A DNA stretch of 18,601 nucleotides, taken from contig PITI01000159.1 of assembly GCA_004325065.1 (NCBI GenBank), positions 1-18,601 of the forward strand, given 5' to 3'. The stretch comes from Hamiltosporidium magnivora (taxonomy: Eukaryota; Microsporidia; Dubosqiidae). Under the pieces are notes generated by a model. The model made no database searches and had not been told where the DNA came from. It was given only the letters and a program-made list of their open reading frames with translations. A program made the position numbers and the translations under genes. Below, one piece after another: positions 7,360 through 16,769 of this stretch (position 1 is its first letter; each line of letters starts with the position of its first letter).

Positions 7360-9948
7360 ATGCACAGTCCACAGACATGTAAGATATGCTTTCTTCCATC
7401 CATGCAGAACAAACCATTATTTCATCCTTGTAAATGTTCAGGAACACAAAAATACGTACATGAAAGTTGTTTAATACAGTGGTTTGCAACAAAGAGTCAA
7501 ACGCCGATATCCTGTGAAATATGCCAATACAAATATAGGTATAAGGCTTCTGCACAATATTTTCCTTCCTCTATATTCAGATTTCTAATTTTATCAGTTT
7601 TTTGGATTTTTAATATTTTTTTATCTTCTTTTACCATAAAAGAAATATTTTTGTCGTCTTATACTCATATTTTAACATCTGATTCTACATTTTTATATAT
7701 TTTTAAACAAATATGTTCAGATAAATACAAAATAGATTTCAAATATTTAGAAAGAAATGAAAATACATCCGAGTTTGTTCTAAATACGTTACCCGGTATT
7801 CTTATCACAGTTATTTCTTACCTTCTTTTCCTTTTTTACCATAGAATATCCAAATGCTACACAAAATATGTTCTTGATAGATTGTATCCACCAGTTTTAA
7901 ATACAGAATATGCAATGAAAAAGATAAGAATTTTACAAGAAAATAAACAAGGTTCGTGTTTAGAAGGTGCTGTAAGTCTCTGTAGTAACGATAATTCTAT
8001 TACGGATATTTTTAATGATATAGCATTTAATGAATCATTATATTCTAAAGATGGGGATTTTTCAGGTTTAAATAAAATTGGAGCTGAAGATTCTGATAAA
8101 TTTTCTGGTATTTTTTCAGAAACAAAAAATAGAAATGCACGAGACAAAATCATGGTTTCTAGAAAAGAAGATGAATTTAAAAGAAATATTTTTGATTCAA
8201 AAATACTTGAAACTGATTCTAATGACATATCTAAACACGAGTGTTTAGAAAATGAAGTTATACAAGATGATAAAATCTTTGAAACAGCCTATATTCACCC
8301 AAGTCCCTTAAAAAATAAAAATGAATTCAAACCACAAATATCAAATCATGAAGAAATTGTTTTTGAAAATAACGATGAAATAGAAAGCAATACTTCAGAA
8401 GTTTCAACAAATACACGTGTTAATGAAAAGGAATTTGGATTTGGTGTTTATCCTTTCATATCTTTAATTTTTAATGTTTCTATTTTATTAGTATTTATAT
8501 TTCCAATTCTTAAGATAAATAATATTTTAGAATCTTTCATTAGAAGTATTTCAACGAGAATTTTACTTTCTATTTTTATAAGCAATTCAATCATTTATTT
8601 TGTTTTACGATTTTTATATTTTAAAATTTTTAAAGAAGAAAATTCTTATAAAAATATTTTGAAAATATCAAGTTTATGTGTAAAAGTAGGAATTTTTTAT
8701 TTTCTAGAGAAAATTTTTATGCCGTATGTTTTATTCGGTGTGTTTGGTTGGTTTAAAAATGTGGGGAAAAAAGAAACTTTTTTTGTTTATAATTTAGTTT
8801 TGGGTCATTTTATGGCCAGTACAACCAATAGGGTGTTATTAATCTGTACAAATATTTCTGAGAGCAATTTTTATGGTTTTTTGTTTAAATCACTTGATGA
8901 TTGTGTTTTAACTTTAAGTTATGTGAAAGGAGTTGGTAGAATTTTATCTTTTATGTTTTTCAATTGTATTTTGTGTGGTATATTTGGATTTATTTTAAGA
9001 TTTTATTTTGTAGACAATTATTTATCTTTGATTGGAATCTTAATTCTGTTGAGATCGAAAAAAAAACATTTTTTTTATGCGGTGAAATACTTATATAGAT
9101 TTTTTGTTTATGCGTTTGGGAACAAATATAATTTAAAGAAAAAAAACGGGAAATTTAATTTACTTTTTCAGATTTCTGTTGCTGCTTTGTGTTATTTGGT
9201 ATGTTTTTCTGGATTTATATTTGTAGGAAGTAAAGGCGGTGGCATAATTTTTAAAAAATGTGAAAAAATTACGATTTTTTTTGAAGAATCATTTTTAAAA
9301 AATAAAAACCATAATTTCCTCAACCTAAATTCACAAAAAACAAAAATATCAAATATACCAGTTAATACATCAGATAATACATCAGTTCATACGTCAGATA
9401 ATACATCAGATAACCAAGTAAAAAGTCAAAAGAATTACCGATTAAATAATTCAATGACCAAAGAATGTAATAATAAAGATGAAAGATCTTCTAACAAAAA
9501 ACCAATATTAGATCAAAAGATTACAAATGAAGTTTTAAATAACAGATATCCCGATAAAGAAAAAAATTCTTTGGTTTTTTTATTTTTAGGAATCTATTGT
9601 TTTATGTGGACAATATCCTTAATAAAATTACTCATATTTTATAAAGGAATTCTACATATTATAAGAAAAGCATACTGTTTTTTAAGTAACGTTGGAACAT
9701 TTATATGTTCATACATTTTGTTATGTCTTATTCTGTGTTGTCTATTTGACAGAATTATAATGGTCAGTAGAGTTTTTGTTATTTGGATGATTGTTTATAT
9801 TTTCATTTATCGATTTGATTTTGTTAAGTGGTGGTGGATGTTAGCAGTTTTTTTTGATTGGTATTTATTTTTGAGTGTTTTTGGTATTTTAATAATTTTA
9901 TGTTTAAAAAAAAGAGATGTTAAAAAAATATTGGAATATGAAGAATAA
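7360..9948 (+). CDS. Doa10/MARCH6-like RING-CH membrane E3 ubiquitin ligase
   Basis: Likely the ER and inner-nuclear-membrane E3 ligase of the Doa10 (Ssm4) / MARCH6 (TEB4) family, which ubiquitinates misfolded and short-lived proteins for proteasomal degradation. Of 862 residues, the first 57 form a RING-CH finger with all eight zinc ligands in C4HC3 order: C7, C10, C24, C26, H34, C37, C52, C55. The family's tryptophan is at 41, and 'CQYKYRYK' follows as in Doa10. About 12-14 membrane segments follow, roughly at 71-91, 143-161, 363-385, 399-421, 437-461, 474-495, 526-550, 601-623, 737-759, 775-797, 802-818 and 823-849. Long polar loops lie at about 170-360 and 640-735; the second contains a TSDN-rich repeat. 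Yeast Doa10 is about 1300 residues, so this form is reduced. The ATG at 7360 sits six residues before the first zinc ligand. AATAAA lies 12 bases after the stop. A smaller MARCH protein is less likely given the number of membrane segments. Confidence 0.88.
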   Translation: MHSPQTCKICFLPSMQNKPLFHPCKCSGTQKYVHESCLIQWFATKSQTPISCEICQYKYRYKASAQYFPSSIFRFLILSVFWIFNIFLSSFTIKEIFLSSYTHILTSDSTFLYIFKQICSDKYKIDFKYLERNENTSEFVLNTLPGILITVISYLLFLFYHRISKCYTKYVLDRLYPPVLNTEYAMKKIRILQENKQGSCLEGAVSLCSNDNSITDIFNDIAFNESLYSKDGDFSGLNKIGAEDSDKFSGIFSETKNRNARDKIMVSRKEDEFKRNIFDSKILETDSNDISKHECLENEVIQDDKIFETAYIHPSPLKNKNEFKPQISNHEEIVFENNDEIESNTSEVSTNTRVNEKEFGFGVYPFISLIFNVSILLVFIFPILKINNILESFIRSISTRILLSIFISNSIIYFVLRFLYFKIFKEENSYKNILKISSLCVKVGIFYFLEKIFMPYVLFGVFGWFKNVGKKETFFVYNLVLGHFMASTTNRVLLICTNISESNFYGFLFKSLDDCVLTLSYVKGVGRILSFMFFNCILCGIFGFILRFYFVDNYLSLIGILILLRSKKKHFFYAVKYLYRFFVYAFGNKYNLKKKNGKFNLLFQISVAALCYLVCFSGFIFVGSKGGGIIFKKCEKITIFFEESFLKNKNHNFLNLNSQKTKISNIPVNTSDNTSVHTSDNTSDNQVKSQKNYRLNNSMTKECNNKDERSSNKKPILDQKITNEVLNNRYPDKEKNSLVFLFLGIYCFMWTISLIKLLIFYKGILHIIRKAYCFLSNVGTFICSYILLCLILCCLFDRIIMVSRVFVIWMIVYIFIYRFDFVKWWWMLAVFFDWYLFLSVFGILIILCLKKRDVKKILEYEE
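9352..9420 (+). repeat. Coding micro-repeat (TSDN-type) in the Doa10-like loop
   Basis: Imperfect 12-15 bp direct repeats of the form AAT-ACA-TCA-GAT encode about four runs of N-T-S-D (residues about 669-685) in the polar loop between membrane segments. Such in-frame low-complexity expansions point to slippage in a loop of low constraint. Confidence 0.7.
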
Positions 9949-10079
9949 TATGCTTATTTAATAAAGTTTATTCTATAAAAAGTGGGTTTTCTCTTTCAAA
10001 GATATATTTATAGTATTTTTATAATTGTTCGTTCTTTATAAAATCAGGTTTCTATTTCTTTTTATGGAATTCAATTTAT

Positions 10080-10174
10080 AATTGTATAAAGTTCGCCTGA
10101 TTGGAATATTAATTGTATAAAGTTCGCCATATTTAAATATTATAATTGTATAAAGTTAACCATATTTAAATATT
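10080..10174. repeat. Tandem repeat, three copies of a 31-bp unit
   Basis: Copies start at 10080, 10111 and 10144, each beginning AATTGTATAAAGTT and ending in ATATT. The second and third are separated by two extra bases. Copies 1 and 2 share the GTTCGCC block, which is GTTAACC in copy 3; copies 2 and 3 share CATATTTAAATATT. The mosaic pattern suggests stepwise duplication. It lies 130 bp after the Doa10-like stop. Confidence 0.85.
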
Positions 10175-10457
10175 TGGATTTAAAATTATTTTTTCAAATT
10201 TTTGAAGAGATTATTTTTAAATTTTATTTTTTTAGTATTTTTTAAAGTCTGAGTAAAATCTTAAATCTAAAATTCAATGTTCAAAGTTTGGATTAGATAA
10301 TATTAATAGAAACAAAAGAGGAGAATATAAATTTCTTATTTTTTGTTTTCAGTGCAGTTTTTGTTTCATTTTAAATTTCTTTTGGTGAAAATGATGATTT
10401 TTTTCAAGAAATTGTTATTGTCAGTTAACAATTTTTTAATTTCATTTCTCATATGAA

Positions 10458-10650
10458 GAATATTATCAAAGATTTAAAAATTAGAAAAAATAGCAAATGA
10501 AGTAAAAATCTAAAATTTATTTAACGAATATTTTCAAAGATTTAAAAATTAGAAAAAATAACAAATGAAGTAAAAATCTAAAATTTATTTAACGAATATT
10601 TTCAAAGATTTAAAAATTAGAAAAAATAACAAATGAAGTAAAAATCTACA
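10458..10650. repeat. Tandem repeat, 68-bp unit, about 2.8 copies
   Basis: Units start at 10458, 10526 and 10594, exactly 68 bp apart. They are nearly identical; the main difference is AGCAAATG in the first copy against AACAAATG in the others, and the third stops short at about 10649. High identity implies recent amplification. No open frame runs through it. Confidence 0.92.
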
Positions 10651-11345
10651 ACTAAACTTTACTATCATATCTATATACTCAATTATCTATAAATTGACTA
10701 AATAATATTGGAAAAAAATTATAACGTTTTTCTTAATGAATAGTTAATTTAGATAGTAAATAATTTTTTCGTATATTTCACGTTTTTTTAAATTACTTTA
10801 AATGTAAACCTACGTATACTTACATATATTCTTTTCCTCTATTATAGAAATAAATAATATATTCATCTTTTTTTATACACTTGAAATCAACATTTTTTGC
10901 AGGTAATTTGACAGAGAAAAGAGTCTGGGTTTTTATAGTTTATTGTAGTATTTAAAAACATTTTATAAATATAGATTTGAATCTAGTATATTCTTTAATA
11001 AAAATTAATATTAATATTTATTTTACTTCTACTGATTTATGTTGTTTTTATTCTAATTGATACTTGATTTTTTCTAATTTCCATAGTATTAATCTGGTAG
11101 ATATTATATCATATCAGCATCTAGCTAATATTTCGTTCAAATGTGTAGATAAGCTTTAAGTTTTTTCAAATGATACAGTATAGTAAGTATGTCAAAAAAA
11201 CCCTTAAGTTTTAATGCAAACATTTATATAGAAAGTCATATTTTAACTTTTTTAATGCGTATAATATGATTATATTTTAAAGATATAGCTTAGAGTCATT
11301 TTAAAGAATATTGTGTATATACAACAAAGAGATGAAATTGTCAAA
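10651..11345. other. AT-rich spacer, no gene recognised
   Basis: About 700 bp between the 68-bp repeat array and the Tc1-like remnant. No open frame, RNA gene or repeat was seen. Confidence 0.55.
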
Positions 11346-11349
11346 TGTA

Positions 11350-12350
11350 TAGTCAGAAAAAAAATATGAACACTTCTATTTAATATTATGTATGCCATCC
11401 ACGTGCACGTAGGCAGTTAACACAAGTATTTCATACACATTAAGTTCATGTAAAAAAGCAGTAGGAATTTCATTCTAAATTTCGATTTATTTTTGCTTTA
11501 CCACATTCTTATTTTTAAAAGTAATTACTTAATTATTTTTGCATATAATCCCATAAATGTTCTATTGGGTTTAAATCCTATTTTGGACTAGCACATGAAG
11601 TATTTGAATTTCTTTTCTTTCAAAAATTACTTTAACAACCTTTGATGTATTTTTAGGATCATTATCTTGCTAGATATACTCGAACAAACCCATATTTTGG
11701 CAGATGATTCTAAATTGTTAGTAAGAATAATATAGATTGAAATCGATTAATAGTAGTAGCTCAAACCAAATTTTTGAACACTTGAAATACATGCTCAATG
11801 TATAATATTTCCTTCTTTTGCTTAACTGTAGAGATCAATATTTAAGCTTTAGGCGTTCTCATTGGCCTGCATACATAAACCTTACCATATGAATTGAACA
11901 AGTTTAAGTTGCATTTATTACTAAATATTGTTCGTTTCTAATCGTCATCTGAAATCGATAAAAAAAAATTTAATTTAACAACCATAATTTTTTTGTGAAA
12001 CAATAGTTTTTGAGCAAAAGTAACGGGCGTAGATACCAAATTTATTACAATTATTTCTTAGATTATAGTGTGTACCATTATAATTACACAAAGTATTTAA
12101 TTTTGTAATGATTTATATGGACTAATTTTAGGATTTTTTTTCTTCTTAAATAGAAATTTTATTGGACATGGTAATATCTATAAAATGTAGTTCAGATCTA
12201 TTATTATGATTTGTATTATCCTTATTTATACATGTTGTAAAGTATCATGAACTGTAGGCATTTCTATTTGGGGCAATTCAGCAATTTTTTCTTATTGAAT
12301 AACCTTTAAGCTTAAATCACCATATCATCTTTTTTTTCGGCCGATTGAAT
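11350..12350 (-). pseudogene. Decayed Tc1/mariner-family transposase
   Basis: Read on the minus strand, many pieces of a Tc1-type (DD34E) transposase appear in the right order. They are an N-terminal helix-turn-helix piece 'IAELPQIEMPTVHDTLQHV' (about 12285-12229); the first catalytic region with 'GKVYVCRP' (about 11930-11860); 'QDNDPKNTSKVVK' (about 11675-11635); 'DLNPIEHLWDYM' (about 11580-11545); and the C-terminal 'ARGWHT' (about 11400-11385). Many stops and at least one frameshift, between the second and third catalytic regions, break it. The first catalytic aspartate reads as asparagine (AAT, minus strand, 11917-11919) and the next residue as lysine instead of the usual glutamate. The second aspartate and the final glutamate survive. 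Several stops are TAA or TAG where the family has glutamine, consistent with C-to-T decay. A sequence at about 11352-11375 may be the remains of one terminal repeat; its partner was not found. The element is inactive. Confidence 0.85.
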
Positions 12351-12399
12351 ATGAACTCATTTAAGATTAATTACAAACACAAAAGAAATAATAACTTGA

Positions 12400-13499
12400 T
12401 CTATTACAAAAAATATTTAATAATCTTTAGCTCTCCGGATTTTCTTTTGGTCTTTTAAATATATATACTTACAAATATATAATTATAACTATAAACGAGC
12501 TTACCAAAGAACAATATAAGTATAGAATATTGTAACTCATATTTACTACAAAAATATTTAAAATTCCTTTTGAAAATTTATGAAAATTTAGGATTATTTA
12601 ATTATCCGAGATTTTATAGAGATATTGTATATAGATTTCATTTGTTTTCTGATTGTGAAGAGTCGAAGAAAATCTGTGATAATAGTTAATTGCCTTTCTT
12701 TGTAAAATTGCTTAAATTGTTTAATAGATCAAATATAAATGATATTTCTTACTTCAAAATATCATTTTATGCTTAGTGTTCAATTCATTTTCACTATATT
12801 TGATCTAAATATTTTTTAAATAATAAACTTTTTCATTTGAAAGCTTAAATCTATATTCTAACATAAAAAAGAAGAGGAACAAAATACAATGTTATTATAT
12901 TGAGTCTATTCATAATATGAAAATCTATTATTTTAAACGAAAGTAAAAAATACAATAATGTTCTAATAATCTTATTGTTTATAATTCTGTAAAATCTATA
13001 TATGCTTGTATTTATGTGAATTTGTTCTTTATAACAAATTCTTACGCTTTAAATATTTATATTTAAATAATTGTTGGTTTAATTTTCATTTTAGGTGGAT
13101 TGGGTATTTTATCGATGAAAGGGAAAAACAAAAACGATTTCTGGTTTTTACAAATATTTAAAATTTTAGAGTAAATAATACTTTGAAATTTCTTAGATTT
13201 AAATTAAATAGGTTTCTTAGAGTATCTTCAACATATATTTATCTATAAGCATCTTTATTGATGAAATAGAAAAGTTATAAATAATTTTGAAGTGGGATGG
13301 CATTGTCAATGTCTTATTAGATGTTTTTATGATTTTGAAAGGTTTTTTTTAATTTTTAACTGTTGATTATCTTGATTATTTTTATTTTCAGATAAAAAAC
13401 GATATGAAACGTTTTGAGAATTTAAAAATAAAAATGAGAACTTTAAAATATTTAAAAATTTTTAAATAAAAGAAATTGATAAATGTAAGTTGATATCAA
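12400..13499. other. AT-rich spacer with a foldback, no gene recognised
   Basis: About 1.1 kb between the Tc1-like remnant and the 3' end of the LRR gene. Apart from the foldback at 12725-12807, no feature is supported. Confidence 0.55.
12725..12807. repeat. Nested foldback (83 bp)
   Basis: The outer arms are TAGATCAAATATA (12725-12737) and its exact reverse complement at 12795-12807. Inside is a second perfect pair, AAATGATATTT (12737-12747) and AAATATCATTT (12757-12767), with a 9-nt loop. Two nested perfect pairs make chance less likely than for a single one. It could be a small foldback element or the relic of one. Confidence 0.6.
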
Positions 13500-15986
13500 T
13501 CATAAACTAACAAAGGAACACGAATAATTATTGAATATTTCCATCAAAATCCCTACCGTATTAATATCCAGATTATAATCTTTTAAAACCAATTCGAATC
13601 TGAATTCCGGATTTTTGAAATTAAACTTGATCAAATCTTCCTCGCCCACACCAATAAATTTATTGCATGTAATTTTTACTTGTAGCAAATTATGAAAGTC
13701 GGCTAGACTTAATATATCATCAAAATTTATATTCGTTTCTAGTTCAACTGTTAAAATACTTAAATTATTCTTTGCCATGGTCAAGCTCAAAATATCACAA
13801 TAATAAGACAGAGGACGATTACTAGAAATTTTAAAATGAAAAATCTTAAGCTTTTTACAATACAAAATTCTTTTAAAGTCACAAAATCTTAAAACCACAT
13901 TAGAAATATCCAAAGAAATTAAAGAATTTGTCAAATTATTAGATAAAATATATCTAAACAATCCTTTTTCTATTATTGTGTTCATCAAATTAAGACTTTT
14001 CAAATTTATAAATCTAGGAATAAAAGTATAATTACGAGTGGTTATATTATTTCGAGATAGATCCAAATCAGTTAATGAATTGTAAATTCTTAGATCATTT
14101 ATGTAATTCATGTGTGGAGGAAGGCTAGCAGAGAGCTTGAGGCGCCTTAAATTCTTAAAATAATCAACAAGATTTAAAAAATAGCTTGGAAGAATGTTAT
14201 CACTTAGATCAAGATATTTAACGGAATTTATAAGTGCAACGGCTCGAAAAAAATAAATTACTTCATTAAAAGCATTTGAAAAACACAAACTTAAAGAATT
14301 CGCCGAAACTTTCATCAATAAACATTTTAAACTGTCGTTTGGAATATATTGATTGATTTCTAAACAATCAAATTTTTTGTATGAATATTTCAACGAAGAA
14401 AAAGAATCTTCAGGTAAAAATTCAAAACAACTAATATTCATGTTTTCAAGGTTAGAGGAGAAACATAAGAACTGAACAAACAACATAGGAAGTTTAGATG
14501 ATGAAATGTCCAACATTCTTAAATTTTTAGCTATTTCGTAAACATATCTTTTATTCAAATTGAACGGAAAAACACTGCCATCATTCAAAGTACAATTACT
14601 CAAAATCAAAACTTTAATTTTTGAATGAAGTATTAAATATATATCATCTGGTCTAAGTTTAAAGTCTCTCAATTTTAAAACGTTTAGTCTCAAGATTATT
14701 TCTGATAAGTCTGTAATTTTGGACCCAGCAGCAATATTACAGTATGAAATTTCCAAAAATGTAATTCTACTTCTGTTTAACAGTGGTTTGATTAGATCAA
14801 AACAAATATCAACATTTACAAATCTTAAATATGTTATTCTTCTTTGATTCACATCGCTTAAATTCAAGAAAAAATCTGAAGATACAACTTTTAACGTATT
14901 TTGAGTTTTTATTGGTCCATCAAAATTTACAAAACCACAGATATTATGGAATTTTATTGGATTAAAAGAATATTCCGTATCATCAATATAATAACCAGCG
15001 ATTTTGGTAACGGACAATAGCCAATCAAAAATGTGCACATTAATACGCAATGAACAGATGAGTAATTCTAGAGAGGTCACAGATATTTTCAAAGCAAGTC
15101 TACTAACCTCTTCTGTATATCTAAAACATTGATCGATGTGTTGATTCCTTTTTTTAAATACAGAAAGCGTCGAAATATCGGGAATTAAACATGCATCTAA
15201 ATAATTGTTTAAAACACCAAAAAAATACATAAATGGTCTTTTCCGTCTTTTTTCACAAAAATATCTCAATCTGTAATTTTTAACATCGTTTATAATATCG
15301 AAGGAACTAGCTTTCATCAAGCCGTTTTTGTATAAATTAGAATAAAATTTATTCAGAAATACACTGCTAATAGGATCCAAAAGATCCAAAAGCTTAAGAA
15401 ATTTGTAAAACAATTCATATGACAAATTATGTGCGGAAATGGTCGAATCAAACGACAAATATGTAACAAATATGTTAAATAATTGATACGAAACACTTAA
15501 AGGACCTTTGAATAAAAATGGCTTACGAGATTTTTGGACCAAATAGTCATCTAATATACGAAATTTTATCTTCCAATCATCCACATAATTTACTTCAAAG
15601 ATATGCAAAGGTTCGTGATTAAGAAAAGATAAACCCCTTGTACAAATAAAAAATGCAGGATATATCTTATTCTCTTGAAAGAAATGTTTTCCATAGCAAA
15701 AACAAAATTTCTCCATACTATTTGAACGAGACATCCAATATTCTACAGCAGCAAGATCTTGTTTACTGATTGCATTTCTCCAATTCATATCAATCAATGC
15801 AAATTTTATTCGACCATTGTTGGATCTACTTGTACAATTTACCGCTTTCAAAAAACCAAAAAAATATAAAAGCGCAATCCATCTCGAATAAGCTATCATC
15901 CAAATTATTTTTCTTAAACACCTCATTTCTATATTTTCTTCATGATTTAAAGAACAAATTCTTCGAAAGCAAATAGAAATATACAT
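13500..15986 (-). CDS. Large leucine-rich-repeat protein with N-terminal hydrophobic signal
   Basis: An uninterrupted 828-residue frame. The second half (about 380-770) is built from irregular leucine-rich repeats of roughly 23-28 residues, for example 'LRMLDISSSKLP' (489-500), 'VKYLDLSDNILP' (589-600), 'LTDLDLSRNNIT' (638-649), 'LKSLNLMNTII' and 'LISLDISNVVL'. LRRs form curved protein-binding surfaces. Two starts are possible: 15986, and the in-frame ATG at 15926 (residue 21). The second gives a classic signal peptide, basic 'MRCLRK' then a hydrophobic core to about residue 50, with cleavage plausible near 'AVNC', so I prefer it, although 15986 has CC just before its ATG. The segment at 166-215 has the spacing of a BTB-domain C-terminal half, but only weakly. 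Secreted LRR families are expanded in several microsporidia, so a role at the spore or host interface is plausible but inferred. Codon use and AT-richness match the rest of the window. Confidence 0.82.
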   Translation of the reverse strand: MYISICFRRICSLNHEENIEMRCLRKIIWMIAYSRWIALLYFFGFLKAVNCTSRSNNGRIKFALIDMNWRNAISKQDLAAVEYWMSRSNSMEKFCFCYGKHFFQENKIYPAFFICTRGLSFLNHEPLHIFEVNYVDDWKIKFRILDDYLVQKSRKPFLFKGPLSVSYQLFNIFVTYLSFDSTISAHNLSYELFYKFLKLLDLLDPISSVFLNKFYSNLYKNGLMKASSFDIINDVKNYRLRYFCEKRRKRPFMYFFGVLNNYLDACLIPDISTLSVFKKRNQHIDQCFRYTEEVSRLALKISVTSLELLICSLRINVHIFDWLLSVTKIAGYYIDDTEYSFNPIKFHNICGFVNFDGPIKTQNTLKVVSSDFFLNLSDVNQRRITYLRFVNVDICFDLIKPLLNRSRITFLEISYCNIAAGSKITDLSEIILRLNVLKLRDFKLRPDDIYLILHSKIKVLILSNCTLNDGSVFPFNLNKRYVYEIAKNLRMLDISSSKLPMLFVQFLCFSSNLENMNISCFEFLPEDSFSSLKYSYKKFDCLEINQYIPNDSLKCLLMKVSANSLSLCFSNAFNEVIYFFRAVALINSVKYLDLSDNILPSYFLNLVDYFKNLRRLKLSASLPPHMNYINDLRIYNSLTDLDLSRNNITTRNYTFIPRFINLKSLNLMNTIIEKGLFRYILSNNLTNSLISLDISNVVLRFCDFKRILYCKKLKIFHFKISSNRPLSYYCDILSLTMAKNNLSILTVELETNINFDDILSLADFHNLLQVKITCNKFIGVGEEDLIKFNFKNPEFRFELVLKDYNLDINTVGILMEIFNNYSCSFVSL

Positions 15987-16169
15987 GGATATATATTTGT
16001 TTTTGTTTTTGATAATTGTTAATCTTAGATAATAAACTAAATTAATTTACTCATTTTTATGGTTTACAAAAAGATCAAAAAAGTATGAATCTAAGAAGAA
16101 TAGTGCAGTTTAAATTTTATTTAAGATATATAATTTATTTATTTTTAATATCTATTTTAACTACTTTTT
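15987..16169. promoter_or_regulatory. 5' flank of the LRR gene
   Basis: AT-rich sequence upstream of the LRR gene (read on the minus strand). No clear core-promoter element can be singled out, because TATA-like strings are everywhere in this composition. Confidence 0.25.
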
Positions 16170-16324
16170 CGTAGATCTTAATTGTTTTTTTTCTGTTAAT
16201 AAATTATCACTAGTTTTCTATTAACATCTTCTATCTATAATTTGAGTCGTATATCTTGATTGTTTTTTTTCTGGTTAATAAATTATCATTGGTTTTTCTA
16301 TCGACATCTTCTATCTATAATTTG
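16170..16324. repeat. Direct duplication, 78-bp period
   Basis: Two adjacent copies start at 16170 and 16248, the second running to 16324. Both contain GATTGTTTTTTTTCTG-like and CATCTTCTATCTATAATTTG blocks, with scattered substitutions and single-base indels. They are more diverged than the 68-bp array, so the duplication is older. It lies upstream of the LRR gene. Confidence 0.88.
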
Positions 16325-16769
16325 TGGTATGTTTACGAAATTGGTGTTCTAGCTATACATAATGTTATTTTAAAACTTTCCAAAATCTTTTTCATTTTTA
16401 TGTCATATTTTTAGAAATTAACGATATTTTTTGTTAATTTGGCGCTTTTAATATCAACTCCTAAAATAATTTTTTGAAAATGCGAATATTAAATAAGATA
16501 TAAATCGCATTGGTAGTAAATAAAATATCCTCTCATACGAACAGTTTACCCATTTAAGACACAATACGAAAATAACAGTAAAAATAAAAAGAAAAAAACA
16601 ATAAAAATAAGAAGAAAAAATATTTAAAAAGGAAAAAAAATAAAAAGAAGTAATAATAATGAGAAAGCCAACAATAAAAAAAAACAATAAAATCAAGAAA
16701 TATAAATACTAAAAATTAGCATTTAATTTTTACCCCTAGTTACTTTTTTTTTACATATAGCTCTTTATT
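16325..16769. repeat. Spacer with long A-rich (purine-rich) tract
   Basis: From about 16565 to 16700 the plus strand is almost entirely A with scattered G and T. The tract creates a fake 80-codon minus-strand frame (16454-16696) of F, I, L and S residues, which is not a gene. It lies just beyond the 3' end of the decayed integrase. It could be slippage sequence or an A-rich end of an old element, and this cannot be decided here. Confidence 0.6.

Noticed and set aside
7857..8228. 123-codon minus-strand frame inside the Doa10-like gene
   Set aside because: It is the antisense shadow of the polar loop of the real plus-strand gene.
12330..12420. Second terminal repeat of the Tc1-like element
   Set aside because: No reverse complement of the candidate left end (about 11352-11375) was found. 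The boundary remains undefined.
16454..16696. 80-codon minus-strand frame that looks like a membrane protein
   Set aside because: It comes from a plus-strand A-rich tract read backwards. Its F/I/L/S content is purely compositional and has no motif.
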